Positions 25,463 to 33,916 of a DNA stretch of 64,000 nt are shown piece after piece. The stretch covers positions 310,001-374,000 of the forward strand of contig NZ_CP071445.1 in assembly GCF_017352195.1 (NCBI RefSeq), written 5' to 3'. The translations under genes were made by a program, and so were the position numbers. Each line of letters opens with the position of its first letter. Within the stretch, counting starts at the first letter, position 1. This DNA is from Sedimentibacter sp. zth1 (GTDB lineage Bacteria; Bacillota; Clostridia; Tissierellales; Sedimentibacteraceae). The notes beneath the pieces are model-generated. The model was not told the origin of the DNA and ran no database searches. It saw only the letters and a program-made list of their open reading frames with translations.

Positions 25463-26629
25463 TTAATGCTCTTGTGCTTCTCCAGATTTAATTAGTATAT
25501 ATTTAGTTAAAACAGGTCCTACGAATTCGTAAACAAAAACGGAAGCCATAATCAAGTTTAATATTTTATTGCCCATAGTTGGAAATTTCGTTGCTGCTAT
25601 TGCAGCAAGACCTATAGCAACACCTGCCTGAGGTAATAGTCCAAATCCTAAGTTCTTTTTGATCTTAGATTCAGCTTTTGTGACAAGTGTACCAATATAT
25701 GCTCCTGAAATTTTACCCAAAGTTCTAGCAATTATATATATAATTCCAATGAATCCTAATCCTTTTATAACATTTAAGTCTAAGCTCATACCTGAGAATG
25801 TGAAGAATAACAAGTAAATGTGTGTAGACAAGTCTTCAGCAGTATCAAATATTTTAGCTTCAATAGGAGATAAATTAGCAATCATAGCTCCTGCAGTAAC
25901 ACAAGTTAATAATGATGACAATTCAAATTTAATAGATATACCAATTGATAATAGTATAATACTCATCGGTATCAATATTATTGACTCTTGTTTTGATTTT
26001 CTATTTACAGCAAAGTTTATTAATAATCCAGCAATACCTCCAACAAGGAATGAACCAATAATTTCAATCAGTGGTGATGCAATAGCTTTTACAATTGTTA
26101 TAGAACCTGATAGTGCTATTTCTGCAATTGCATTTGCAATACTAAATAATATGATACATACTAAATCATCCATTGCAACAACTGAGATAAGAGTGTCTGT
26201 TAAAGTTCCTCTTGCTCGATATTCTTTGATAACCATTATAGTTGCAGCTGGAGCAGTTGCTGCAGATATTGCTGCAATAACTAAACTAAAAGGCATGTCC
26301 TTAGTAAATGCTAACAGTGTAACAAAAACAACTATAACCGTTATAAATGCTTGTAAAAATGTTATTGTTATAACACTTTTAGCTAATTTCTTTATTTGCT
26401 TTATTTGAAAACCTTTTCCTACGTGAAATGCAATTAGTCCTAAAGCAAAATCACTTATAAAACTTAAATCTTTAACATTTGTTTCTGAAATAATGTTTAA
26501 TACATATGGACCTATTAGTAGCCCCGCTAAAAGATATCCTGTAACCGCTGGTAATTTTAGTTTGTTTATTAGTTTAGCTACTATAATACTAGTGATTGAG
26601 ATAATTCCTAATGCAAGTATTGTGTTCAT
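25463..26629 (-). CDS. Cation:proton antiporter (CPA2-type)
   Basis: The 388-residue membrane protein has about 11-12 helices of the Na/H exchanger fold. Recognisable pieces are KLKLPAVTGYLLAGLLIGPYVL, GLIAFHVGKGFQIKQIKK, ATAPAATIMVIKEY with VVAMDDLVCI (the acidic pair region), and LLPQAGVAIGLA. It lacks a C-terminal TrkA-N/C regulatory domain, so it is a short form. AGGAGGACAAA precedes the ATG on the minus strand. The transported ion (Na or K) is not predictable. It is monocistronic. Confidence 0.88.
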   Translation of the reverse strand: MNTILALGIISITSIIVAKLINKLKLPAVTGYLLAGLLIGPYVLNIISETNVKDLSFISDFALGLIAFHVGKGFQIKQIKKLAKSVITITFLQAFITVIVVFVTLLAFTKDMPFSLVIAAISAATAPAATIMVIKEYRARGTLTDTLISVVAMDDLVCIILFSIANAIAEIALSGSITIVKAIASPLIEIIGSFLVGGIAGLLINFAVNRKSKQESIILIPMSIILLSIGISIKFELSSLLTCVTAGAMIANLSPIEAKIFDTAEDLSTHIYLLFFTFSGMSLDLNVIKGLGFIGIIYIIARTLGKISGAYIGTLVTKAESKIKKNLGFGLLPQAGVAIGLAAIAATKFPTMGNKILNLIMASVFVYEFVGPVLTKYILIKSGEAQEH

Positions 26630-26846
26630 TTTGTCCTCCTTTTTATATAAATAATCGTCAAATACATTATATTACAAATTATGCAAAAAATAAAGTAAAA
26701 TATAAAATATTCTAAATTATTAATATTTAGACATTATAAGTATACAATAGGAAAAAAAGAATGTAATTAAAATATCAATAAATAAAAGTGATAAAAATAT
26801 ATTGTAAAAAAATATAATTAATGATATCATAATTCTGTTGCATAAA

Positions 26847-26933
26847 GCGAGTGTGCTGAAATCGGCAGACAGGCATGCTTGAGGGGCATGTGTTTAAATA
26901 AACGTAGGGGTTCAAATCCCCTCACTCGCACCA
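26847..26933 (+). tRNA. tRNA-Leu (anticodon GAG), CCA encoded
   Basis: Acceptor GCGAGTG (26847-26853) pairs with CACTCGC (26923-26929). The anticodon stem CATGC/GCATG encloses TTGAGGG with GAG at 26881-26883. The T arm is AGGGG-TTCAAAT-CCCCT. A long variable arm (TGTTTAAATAAACG) marks a class II tRNA. The discriminator A and an encoded CCA follow. The rest of 26630-27189 is AT-rich with no visible gene. Confidence 0.95.
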
Positions 26934-27130
26934 ATGATGAGTGTTTTTATTGCATTTGATAGAATGCTGTAATAACACTTGATTTTTGTGTTGATTGTTT
27001 TTATGTTATATGTATTAAAAACTATATTTGATTTATAATAGATTTAATAATTAATTTATCTAATAATTATAAATGAATTAAAAAAGATTATATAAAAAAT
27101 AATAAAATTATTAAAATTTGTATTTACAGA

Positions 27131-27158
27131 TTGACGAAAATGTTTAATAATATATAAG
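27131..27158 (+). promoter_or_regulatory. Promoter of the DUF1846 gene
   Basis: TTGACG at 27131-27136 and TATAAG at 27153-27158 have a 16-base spacer, placed about 30 bases before the start codon. Confidence 0.6.
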
Positions 27159-27189
27159 TTAAAAAAAATAATAAGTAAAGGGTTGCAAA

Positions 27190-28695
27190 ATGAAAATTGG
27201 ATTTGATCATGAAAAGTATTTACAAGAACAATCAAAATATATACTAGAAAGGGTAAATAATTATCAAAAGCTTTATTTAGAATTTGGGGGTAAATTAATT
27301 AGTGATTTACATGCAAAGAGAGTTCTTCCTGGTTTCGATGAAGATGCAAAAATTAAATTGTTGCAAAAATTAAAGGATAAGGTTGAAATTATTATTTGTG
27401 TGTATGCAGGTGATATTGAAAGAAACAAAATAAGAGGCGATTTAGGTATTACTTATGATTTAGAAGTGCTTAGAACTATAGATAATTTCAAATTTTACGG
27501 GTTAGAAGTTAATAGTGTAGTTATCACTAGATATGACGAGCAACCTTCAGCTACTATATTTATGAATAAGCTTGGTCGTAGAGGAATTAAGGTTTATACT
27601 CATACTTCCACAAAAGGATATCCTACAGATGTTGATACTATAGTAAGTGATGAAGGATATGGCAAAAATCCATACATAGAGACTAAAAAGCCAATAGTTG
27701 TTGTAACAGCTCCAGGACCTGGAAATGGTAAATTATCAACTTGCTTAAATCAATTGTATCATGAATATAAAAGAGGTAATATGGCAGGGTATTCTAAATT
27801 TGAAACATTCCCCGTTTGGAATATACCGTTAAAGCATCCATTAAACGTTGCTTATGAAGCAGCTACTGTTGATTTAAAAGATGTAAACATGATAGATTCT
27901 TTTCATTTAGATGCGTACAATGAAATAACAATAAACTATAATAGAGATATTGAATCTTTCCCTGTCCTAAAAAGAATAATAGAAAAAATAACAGGTGAAG
28001 AGTCTGTATATAAGTCTCCAACTGATATGGGTGTTAATAGAGTTGGATTTGGAATAATAGACGATGAAATTATAAAAGAAGCTTCTTTACAAGAAATCAT
28101 AAGAAGGTATTTTAAAACTGCATGTGAATATAAAAAAGGATATATAGATTTTGAAGTGCTTCAAAGAATTCAATTAATTATGAATGAAATGAAGTTAAAG
28201 GAAGAAGACAGGGTAGTAGTAATGCCTGCTAGAGAATATGCAAGACAGATTGAAGAAAAATCTGATAATACAGAGATTTGTCCAGTTGCAGCTATTGAAT
28301 TGGAAAATGGTACTATAATAACAGGTAAAGGCTCGAGTTTAATGTGTTCAACTGCCGCAGTAATATTGAATGCAATAAAGTATTATGCAAAAATAGATGA
28401 TTCAATACATTTAATTTCACCTGTAATTTTAGAGCCAATTCTTAAACTAAAAAGAGACACATTAAAAATAAGGAATTCAGCATTGAATTGCCAAGAGGTG
28501 CTTACAGCTTTAAGTATATGTGCAGTAACAAACCAAATTGCTGAATTAACTTTAAAAATGTTAGAAAAACTTAATGGATGCATTGCACATTCAACTACAA
28601 TAATAGAAAATAATGATGAGCAAACTTTGAGAAGACTTGGTATAGATATAACATGCGATCCAATATATTCTACTGATAATTTATATTATAATTAA
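27190..28695 (+). CDS. DUF1846 family protein
   Basis: The 501-residue cytosolic protein matches the DUF1846 family at its usual length. Diagnostic stretches include [49 protein letters not shown] (a P-loop-like turn), [16 protein letters not shown] and [16 protein letters not shown]. Structures of family members show several alpha/beta domains, but no reaction has been established as far as I know. AAAGGGTTGC precedes the ATG. It probably has its own promoter; mgsA follows 96 bases later. Confidence 0.9.
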   Translation: MKIGFDHEKYLQEQSKYILERVNNYQKLYLEFGGKLISDLHAKRVLPGFDEDAKIKLLQKLKDKVEIIICVYAGDIERNKIRGDLGITYDLEVLRTIDNFKFYGLEVNSVVITRYDEQPSATIFMNKLGRRGIKVYTHTSTKGYPTDVDTIVSDEGYGKNPYIETKKPIVVVTAPGPGNGKLSTCLNQLYHEYKRGNMAGYSKFETFPVWNIPLKHPLNVAYEAATVDLKDVNMIDSFHLDAYNEITINYNRDIESFPVLKRIIEKITGEESVYKSPTDMGVNRVGFGIIDDEIIKEASLQEIIRRYFKTACEYKKGYIDFEVLQRIQLIMNEMKLKEEDRVVVMPAREYARQIEEKSDNTEICPVAAIELENGTIITGKGSSLMCSTAAVILNAIKYYAKIDDSIHLISPVILEPILKLKRDTLKIRNSALNCQEVLTALSICAVTNQIAELTLKMLEKLNGCIAHSTTIIENNDEQTLRRLGIDITCDPIYSTDNLYYN

Positions 28696-28791
28696 TTATA
28701 ATATAAATTATCTTTATAAATATTATAGATGTAAGTGTTGTTAGTTGTTATAATGCAATTAATAAAATATATTATTTAGGAGAAAAACTAT

Positions 28792-29226
28792 ATGGTAGAA
28801 TTGAAACCTATTGGTATTAAGAAAAATATAGCCTTGATAGCACATGATAACCTAAAGGATACTATGGTTAATTGGTGCATAAAAAATAAACATATACTTG
28901 AAAAACATATGCTTTGTGGAACTGGAACGACAGCAAAGCGTATAAATCAAGAAACAGGACTAAATGTTTATGGATACAATAGCGGCCCACTTGGAGGGGA
29001 TCAGCAAGTAGGTTGCAGAATAGCAGAAGGATTGATTGATATGGTTATATTTTTTTCAGATCCATTGTCTGCACATCCACATGACCCTGATGTTAAAGCT
29101 CTATTAAGACTTGCACAAGTTTTTGATATACCTATGGCAAACAGTGAAGCAACAGCAGATTTTCTAATAACATCACCTTATATGGAAACAGAGTATACAA
29201 GAAATATTATGAATATAAAACTATAA
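28792..29226 (+). CDS. mgsA: Methylglyoxal synthase
   Basis: This enzyme converts dihydroxyacetone phosphate into methylglyoxal and phosphate, a bypass used when phosphate is short or sugar phosphates pile up. The 144 residues are family-typical. Visible motifs are IALIAHDNLKDTM, the phosphate-binding CGTGTTAKRI, the catalytic SGPLGGDQQVG and FFSDPLSAHPHDPDVKAL. TTAGGAG precedes the ATG. A strong terminator follows the stop. Confidence 0.95.
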   Translation: MVELKPIGIKKNIALIAHDNLKDTMVNWCIKNKHILEKHMLCGTGTTAKRINQETGLNVYGYNSGPLGGDQQVGCRIAEGLIDMVIFFSDPLSAHPHDPDVKALLRLAQVFDIPMANSEATADFLITSPYMETEYTRNIMNIKL

Positions 29227-29256
29227 AAAATAAAAGCCTTTTGGCTTTTATTTTTA
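29227..29256 (+). terminator. Terminator after mgsA
   Basis: TAAAAGCC (29231-29238) pairs with GGCTTTTA (29243-29250) around TTTT, with A and T runs on both sides. It may also serve the convergent small gene at 29266. Confidence 0.9.
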
Positions 29257-29265
29257 AGTATAATA

Positions 29266-29556
29266 TTAAATTATATGTTTTATATCTTTTATTTCATAAT
29301 CGAATTTTCCTTCGATATTTTTGTTGGGTAAACTGTTTATTATCATTAATATTAAACTTTCTTGTGGAGGGTTTGTTTCAGTTACTTGACTACAAGTTAT
29401 TGCATAATCAACACCAATAAAATTTTGCTTTCCATAATAAAGTATAGGTTTAAAAGTAATTCCATGAAAATTTTTAGTTGCACTTATAAATGCAATTCGT
29501 ACCTCATCAGGTAAATTACATTCTTCTAAGTTATTAGTCTCCCATTTCTTTAACAT
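29266..29556 (-). CDS. Small hypothetical protein
   Basis: The 96-residue soluble protein has mixed beta-type sequence and no cysteine cluster or membrane segment. I do not recognise the family. Evidence for a real gene is the clean frame in an otherwise empty, convergent position, plus a TAGGATG site eight bases before the ATG on the minus strand. It is monocistronic. Confidence 0.6.
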   Translation of the reverse strand: MLKKWETNNLEECNLPDEVRIAFISATKNFHGITFKPILYYGKQNFIGVDYAITCSQVTETNPPQESLILMIINSLPNKNIEGKFDYEIKDIKHII

Positions 29557-29715
29557 ATTAACACATCCTAACTCTTTTTTATTTAATTATATAATTTTTA
29601 AGCAAAAATTTAAATTGTTATATTCCGTCAAATTAAAACAAAAAACGACACAAAGATTTATAATTATTTGTTATTTTTCTGTTATCAATGAATACTTTTT
29701 AAAGAGGCGTTATTT

Positions 29716-29925
29716 ATGATATGTCCGGAGGAGTTAGTAGCAATTGTAAATGCATTGTGTGTTGCCATTGCTAAGAATTTAACAATTGACGAATTAGAAA
29801 TACTATCAACTGTTTTAGAGCAAGCATCTTATACCTTTAGAGCAATAGTTATCCAAAGGATAAATATAAAAAATAAAACAGACAAATACAAAGATTCAGA
29901 AGAAATAGATAGAAAGTATAGGTAA
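29716..29925 (+). CDS. Small helical protein (DUF6774-like)
   Basis: The 69-residue protein has the pattern PEELVAIVNALCVAIAKNLTIDELEILSTVLEQ, which resembles the DUF6774 family of short helical proteins in firmicutes. The C-terminal third is highly charged and probably disordered. AGAGGCG precedes the ATG. It is transcribed alone ahead of an AT-rich terminator. Its role is unknown. Confidence 0.65.
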   Translation: MICPEELVAIVNALCVAIAKNLTIDELEILSTVLEQASYTFRAIVIQRINIKNKTDKYKDSEEIDRKYR

Positions 29926-29972
29926 TTATACAAATATAAAATAAACAATACATAAATAATTAAAAATTTAAC

Positions 29973-30000
29973 AAAGTTTTTTATAAAAAAAACTTTTTTT
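29973..30000 (+). terminator. AT-rich terminator after the DUF6774-like gene
   Basis: AAAGTTTTTT (29973-29982) pairs with 29987-29996 around ATAA and runs into seven T residues. It isolates the next operon, which starts at 30148. The rest of 29926-30147 shows no gene. Confidence 0.75.
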
Positions 30001-30147
30001 ATTTATTAATTTGAGATATAATTAGATGTAATAAAAATGATTTCTATGCAAATTAGTTTTGTACAATAACTTAATATTCATCCCAGTATATACATAAGAA
30101 ATATATTATATATTAAATTAAATTTATTATATTGTAGGGAGGAAAAA

Positions 30148-30489
30148 ATGAAAGTTACAGAATTTATAAAGGTACTAAATGCTGAATGTGTTACAAGGCT
30201 AATAACCGATGATAAAAATTATAATTTTGCATTTGCAAGTGATTTAATGAGCGATGTTTTAGCACTTGCTGATAGTTCAACAGTATTGATAACTGGGCTG
30301 AACAATCCACAGGTTATTAGAACGGCTGAAATGATGGATATTTCTCTAATAATATTAGTTAGAGGGAAAATACCAAGTAAAGAAACAATTGAGCTTGCTA
30401 CAGAAGCTAATATAACTATATTAACAACACATTCAATTATGTTTGAAACATGTGGAATATTATATAAGTCCGGATTAAGGCCAATTTAG
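30148..30489 (+). CDS. DRTGG domain protein (first of two)
   Basis: The 113-residue stand-alone DRTGG-domain protein has an N-terminal start MKVTEFIKVLNAECVTRL, the central AFASDLMSDVLALADSSTVLITGL and a C-terminal NITILTTHSIMFETCGILYKSG. DRTGG domains occur in phosphotransacetylases and CBS proteins and may bind nucleotides. It opens a six-gene set with two HATPase proteins, a hydrogenase-like protein and a PHP protein, ahead of rnf. GGGAGGA precedes the ATG. A paralogue lies at 32213. The function is unknown. Confidence 0.85.
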   Translation: MKVTEFIKVLNAECVTRLITDDKNYNFAFASDLMSDVLALADSSTVLITGLNNPQVIRTAEMMDISLIILVRGKIPSKETIELATEANITILTTHSIMFETCGILYKSGLRPI

Positions 30490-30490
30490 T

Positions 30491-30919
30491 ATGGACAAAG
30501 AGAATTTCCTAAAAAGATATAGTTGTGATGTTGTCGCGAATAATTTTAGTAATGCTGGTAAAGGTTCTAGTGATATTAAAAAGAACTTAAAATTGCTAAA
30601 TATTGACCCTGCTATCATAAGAAGAATTGCTATTGTTTCATATGAGGCAGAGATAAATTTGGTAATACACTCTTTAGGTGGAAAATTACACTGTGATATA
30701 TATGAACATAAGATAATAATTATATCGGAAGATATTGGACCTGGTATTCCCAATGTTGAACTTGCAATGACAGAAGGATATTCTACAGCTTCAAGTAGTG
30801 TTAGAGAATTTGGATTTGGAGCAGGTATGGGGTTGCCTAATATGAAGAAATGGTCAGATGATTTTAACATAACAACAAAAAAAACTGGTACAGAAATTTC
30901 TATGACAATTAATATATAG
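30491..30919 (+). CDS. HATPase protein, anti-sigma-factor-kinase-like
   Basis: This 142-residue single-domain ATPase of the GHKL/RsbW type has N-box YEAEINLVIHS (Glu52, Asn56), G1 EDIGPGI (Asp81) and G2 GFGAGMGLPNM (about 108-118). There is no histidine phosphotransfer domain, so it would phosphorylate a protein on serine or act as a switch rather than be a two-component kinase. It starts one base after the stop of the DRTGG gene. No STAS antagonist or sigma factor is adjacent, so its partner is unknown. Confidence 0.85.
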   Translation: MDKENFLKRYSCDVVANNFSNAGKGSSDIKKNLKLLNIDPAIIRRIAIVSYEAEINLVIHSLGGKLHCDIYEHKIIIISEDIGPGIPNVELAMTEGYSTASSSVREFGFGAGMGLPNMKKWSDDFNITTKKTGTEISMTINI

Positions 30920-30953
30920 CATACAAAAAAATAGTTATAGAAAGGAGTTTTAT

Positions 30954-32216
30954 ATGGATTTTTCAATTCTACTAGATTCAGATAAGTGTAGAGGCTGTAC
31001 TAATTGTATGAAGAAATGTCCTACACAAGCAATTAGGATTAAAAATGAAAAAGCAGTTATTGATAAAAACAAATGCATATATTGTGGTGAATGTATAAAA
31101 GCATGCCCATATAATGCATATTCTCCATATGAGGTTAACAAAAATGATTTTGTAGAAACAAAGTTTTCGATTGCTATTCCATCTACAGCTTTGTATGGTC
31201 AATTTCCTAAAGGAACAGAAATATGTAATATTCAAAATTCAATTTTAAAATTAGGATTTGATTATGTATATGATGAAAGTTATGCTGCTGAGTTAACATC
31301 AAAAGCTATAGCAAGAAAAATATCTGAAAGTGAAGGTGTTAAGCCAATTATATCAACTAATTGTCCAGCAATTGTTAGGCTAATAAAGATTAGATATTTA
31401 TCTTTATTAGATAATCTTATAACTGTAGAATCACCAATGGAGATAGCAGCAAGACTTGCAAAACATAATGCACATGAAAATTTTGATGTATGCTCTGAAG
31501 ATATTAAAATTTATTACATTTCTCCATGCCCTGCGGAAATGCTTAGTATTACAAATCCTATTGGGACGAAAAAATCTAGTATAGATAGTGTTATTCCGTT
31601 AAATTCAATATATGGAGATATATATAGAGAAGTATGTAAAAATACAAAACTATGCAATTCAACACCATCTATAAAGGGTATAAAGTGGGCTATTGCAGGT
31701 GGTCAAAGCGAGACAATTAATGTATCATCATATATTTCTGTTTATGGTATAGAAAATATAATTGATATACTTGAAGAAATTGAGAACGGTAAGTTGCACG
31801 ATATAGATTATGTTGAGCTATCAGTGTGTACAGAAGGCTGTGTAGGTGGTATTTTCAATGTAGAAAATCCATTTATTGCGAAAAGAAATATTGATTATAT
31901 AATAAAAAATACCAAAGAAACATTCAATGCAGGTATATCAGACGAAGTATTTAATGATTTGTATGAAAAGAATTTTTTTGATATTGAAATTATAAAAGAA
32001 GATACAAATAAAAGAAAATTAACCTTGGCTGAAGCAGTAGAAAGAATGGAAAGAATAGAACAAATAACTGCTCTTTTGCCAGGCTTAGATTGTGGTTCAT
32101 GTGGTTCGCCTACTTGCAGAGCATATGCTGAGGATATTTGTGATGGACATGCAGATTTATATGGTTGCATTTTATTAAAAGCTAATAAAAAAAGATTAAA
32201 TTCGGAGGAATTATGA
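30954..32216 (+). CDS. [FeFe]-hydrogenase-like Fe-S protein, probably non-catalytic
   Basis: The 420-residue protein has two [4Fe-4S] motifs (Cys12-22 and Cys41-51), a hydrogenase large-subunit C-terminal domain (about 70-320) and a C-terminal Fe-S domain DCGSCGSPTCRAYAED (Cys380, 383, 388, 405). The four H-cluster cysteine positions are kept (Cys137, 192, 292, 296). The usual TSCCPAW motif reads STNCPAI, losing the proton-relay cysteine, and MPCxxKxxE reads SPCPAEM, losing the lysine. This suggests a redox or hydrogen sensor rather than an enzyme. It overlaps the next DRTGG gene by four bases. Confidence 0.88.
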   Translation: MDFSILLDSDKCRGCTNCMKKCPTQAIRIKNEKAVIDKNKCIYCGECIKACPYNAYSPYEVNKNDFVETKFSIAIPSTALYGQFPKGTEICNIQNSILKLGFDYVYDESYAAELTSKAIARKISESEGVKPIISTNCPAIVRLIKIRYLSLLDNLITVESPMEIAARLAKHNAHENFDVCSEDIKIYYISPCPAEMLSITNPIGTKKSSIDSVIPLNSIYGDIYREVCKNTKLCNSTPSIKGIKWAIAGGQSETINVSSYISVYGIENIIDILEEIENGKLHDIDYVELSVCTEGCVGGIFNVENPFIAKRNIDYIIKNTKETFNAGISDEVFNDLYEKNFFDIEIIKEDTNKRKLTLAEAVERMERIEQITALLPGLDCGSCGSPTCRAYAEDICDGHADLYGCILLKANKKRLNSEEL

Positions 32217-32545
32217 AAATATTAGAATTATCTAAGATTTTAAACTGCGAAATTATTGTTGGCACAAGTGAAACTAAGGATATAGATATAAAAAATGTAT
32301 ATATTGGAGATTTATTAAGTATAGTCATGTCAAAAGCACAAGCTGGTTGTGTTTGGATAACAATTCAGACACACTTAAATATTGTAGCTGTTGCTGAATT
32401 GATTGAAATGTCATGCATAATAGTAGCGGAAAATATGGAGATTGAAGGAAGCACAATATTAAAAGCAGAGAAACTTAATATTCCAATATTAAAAAGTAAA
32501 CAAACTTCTTTTGAACTTGCATGCTTAATTAATAATATTAAATGA
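32213..32545 (+). CDS. DRTGG domain protein (second of two)
   Basis: The 110-residue paralogue of the protein at 30148 shares the same layout, with LSKILNCEIIVGT at the start and ILKSKQTSFELACLI at the end. The central GDLLSIVMSKAQAGCVWITIQ is the domain core. ATGA overlaps on both sides couple it to the hydrogenase-like gene before and the PHP gene after. Duplication of this domain around the hydrogenase-like protein suggests that the two act as a pair. Confidence 0.83.
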   Translation: MKILELSKILNCEIIVGTSETKDIDIKNVYIGDLLSIVMSKAQAGCVWITIQTHLNIVAVAELIEMSCIIVAENMEIEGSTILKAEKLNIPILKSKQTSFELACLINNIK

Positions 32546-33246
32546 AATACTATTATGATTTTCATATTCACTCGGATTTATCACCATGTGGTGATAGTGA
32601 CATGACTCCAAACAATATAGCAAACATGGCTCTAATAAAAGGCTTGAATTTCATTGCTGTAACAGATCATAATTCAGTAAATAATAGCAAAGCGGTTGAA
32701 ATTGTAGCGAATAAATTAGGATTAAATACATTGTGTGGTATGGAAATTACAACTAGAGAAGAAATTCATTTATTAAGCTATTTTAAAAATTATGAAGATG
32801 CTAAGGTAGTGAGTGATTTGATTTATGAATCATTGCCTAATATTAGAAATAAGCCAGAATATTTTGGTGAACAGAATATCTACAATGAATATGATGAAAT
32901 TATAGGAACTGTTGATAAACTTCTATTGAGTGCTAGCAAATATACATTAAATGAAATAAGTAATTTAGTGTTTAAATATGATGGTATCATAGTACCAGCT
33001 CATGTTAATAAATTGAATAATGGAATTTTAGGAGTTTTAGGCTTTTTTCCTAGTGATTTAAAATGCAATTTTATAGAAATATACAAAAACAATGTAAATA
33101 ATGACAATAAATTATTAAACGAAAGTGCATATAAAGTATTGTATAATTCAGATGCACATTACTTAAAAGATATTTCAGAACCAATTAATTATATATATAT
33201 AGATAAAAACAAAAGCATTTATGATTATTTATGTTTTAGTATGTAG
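32542..33246 (+). CDS. PHP domain metal-dependent phosphoesterase
   Basis: The 234-residue protein has the PHP metal-site motifs DFHIHSDLSPCGD (His6, His8), VTDHNSV, a glutamate in CGMEITTREEIH, PAHVNK and a late NSDAHYL. It would hydrolyse a phosphoester, perhaps a nucleotide or a phosphorylated partner. It overlaps the DRTGG gene by four bases. Association with DRTGG and HATPase genes suggests that it removes a signal or a phosphate in the same circuit; this is inference. Confidence 0.87.
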   Translation: MKYYYDFHIHSDLSPCGDSDMTPNNIANMALIKGLNFIAVTDHNSVNNSKAVEIVANKLGLNTLCGMEITTREEIHLLSYFKNYEDAKVVSDLIYESLPNIRNKPEYFGEQNIYNEYDEIIGTVDKLLLSASKYTLNEISNLVFKYDGIIVPAHVNKLNNGILGVLGFFPSDLKCNFIEIYKNNVNNDNKLLNESAYKVLYNSDAHYLKDISEPINYIYIDKNKSIYDYLCFSM

Positions 33247-33302
33247 ATTGTTTAAAATGCTTAATTAAATAACAAAAATATATATTTAGGAGATAGTTAA
33301 TT

Positions 33303-33860
33303 ATGAAAGAATTATCATTACATATATTAGATATTGTTCAGAATTCTATTAAAGCTAGTGCAACCTTGATTATTGTCACGTTTTCTGATAATATAGTGAG
33401 TAATTCTGTAAAAATTACTATAGAGGATAATGGGGTTGGTATGGATGAAGATACGTTGCAAAATGTGCTAAATCCATTTTATACTACTAGAACTACCAGA
33501 AAAGTCGGATTAGGACTATCATTGCTAAATGAAGCAGCTAATAGGTGTAATGGGTTTCTAAATATTACTTCAAAAATTGGCATAGGTACTAAGGTTGAAT
33601 GTATGTTTGAAAAAAATAATATTGATACAGCACCACTTGGGAATATTAGTGAAACTATCATTACTATTGTCAATTCAATGTGTACAAGCTGCGATTTGAT
33701 TTATAGACATACAGTAAATGATAATATGTTTGAGTTTTCAACAATCAAAATAAAAGAAATACTACAAGAAGTTGATATAAATAGTCCTGATGTTTTAAAA
33801 TGGATTAGAGAGTATATCAATGAAGCTTTATTTGATTTAAATAGTAAAGCAACTAATTAG
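33303..33860 (+). CDS. HATPase protein, histidine-kinase-like ATPase domain
   Basis: The 185-residue protein starts with SLHILDIVQNSIKASA (N-box Asn14), followed by EDNGVGM and the lid FYTTRTTRKVGLGLSLL. A C-terminal extension (about 110-185) has two cysteines in MCTSC and no recognised fold. It is a second ATPase in the cluster, unlike the RsbW-like one at 30491 because it has a typical kinase lid. No separate H-box or receiver is present. RnfC begins 56 bases later with no terminator between. Confidence 0.85.
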   Translation: MKELSLHILDIVQNSIKASATLIIVTFSDNIVSNSVKITIEDNGVGMDEDTLQNVLNPFYTTRTTRKVGLGLSLLNEAANRCNGFLNITSKIGIGTKVECMFEKNNIDTAPLGNISETIITIVNSMCTSCDLIYRHTVNDNMFEFSTIKIKEILQEVDINSPDVLKWIREYINEALFDLNSKATN

Positions 33861-33916
33861 TTATAAAATGTATGTTGTTACATTTATATATAAAAATATT
33901 TAGAGAAGGTGATGTC

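Noticed and set aside
25818-26408. 196-codon frame on the plus strand opposite the antiporter
   Set aside because: It lies wholly antisense to a clear membrane transporter, has no ribosome site and has the composition expected of a mirrored hydrophobic gene.
30491-30919. RsbW-like gene as part of a classic sigma-B switch
   Set aside because: No STAS antagonist (RsbV) or sigma factor gene is adjacent; the neighbours are DRTGG and hydrogenase-like genes.
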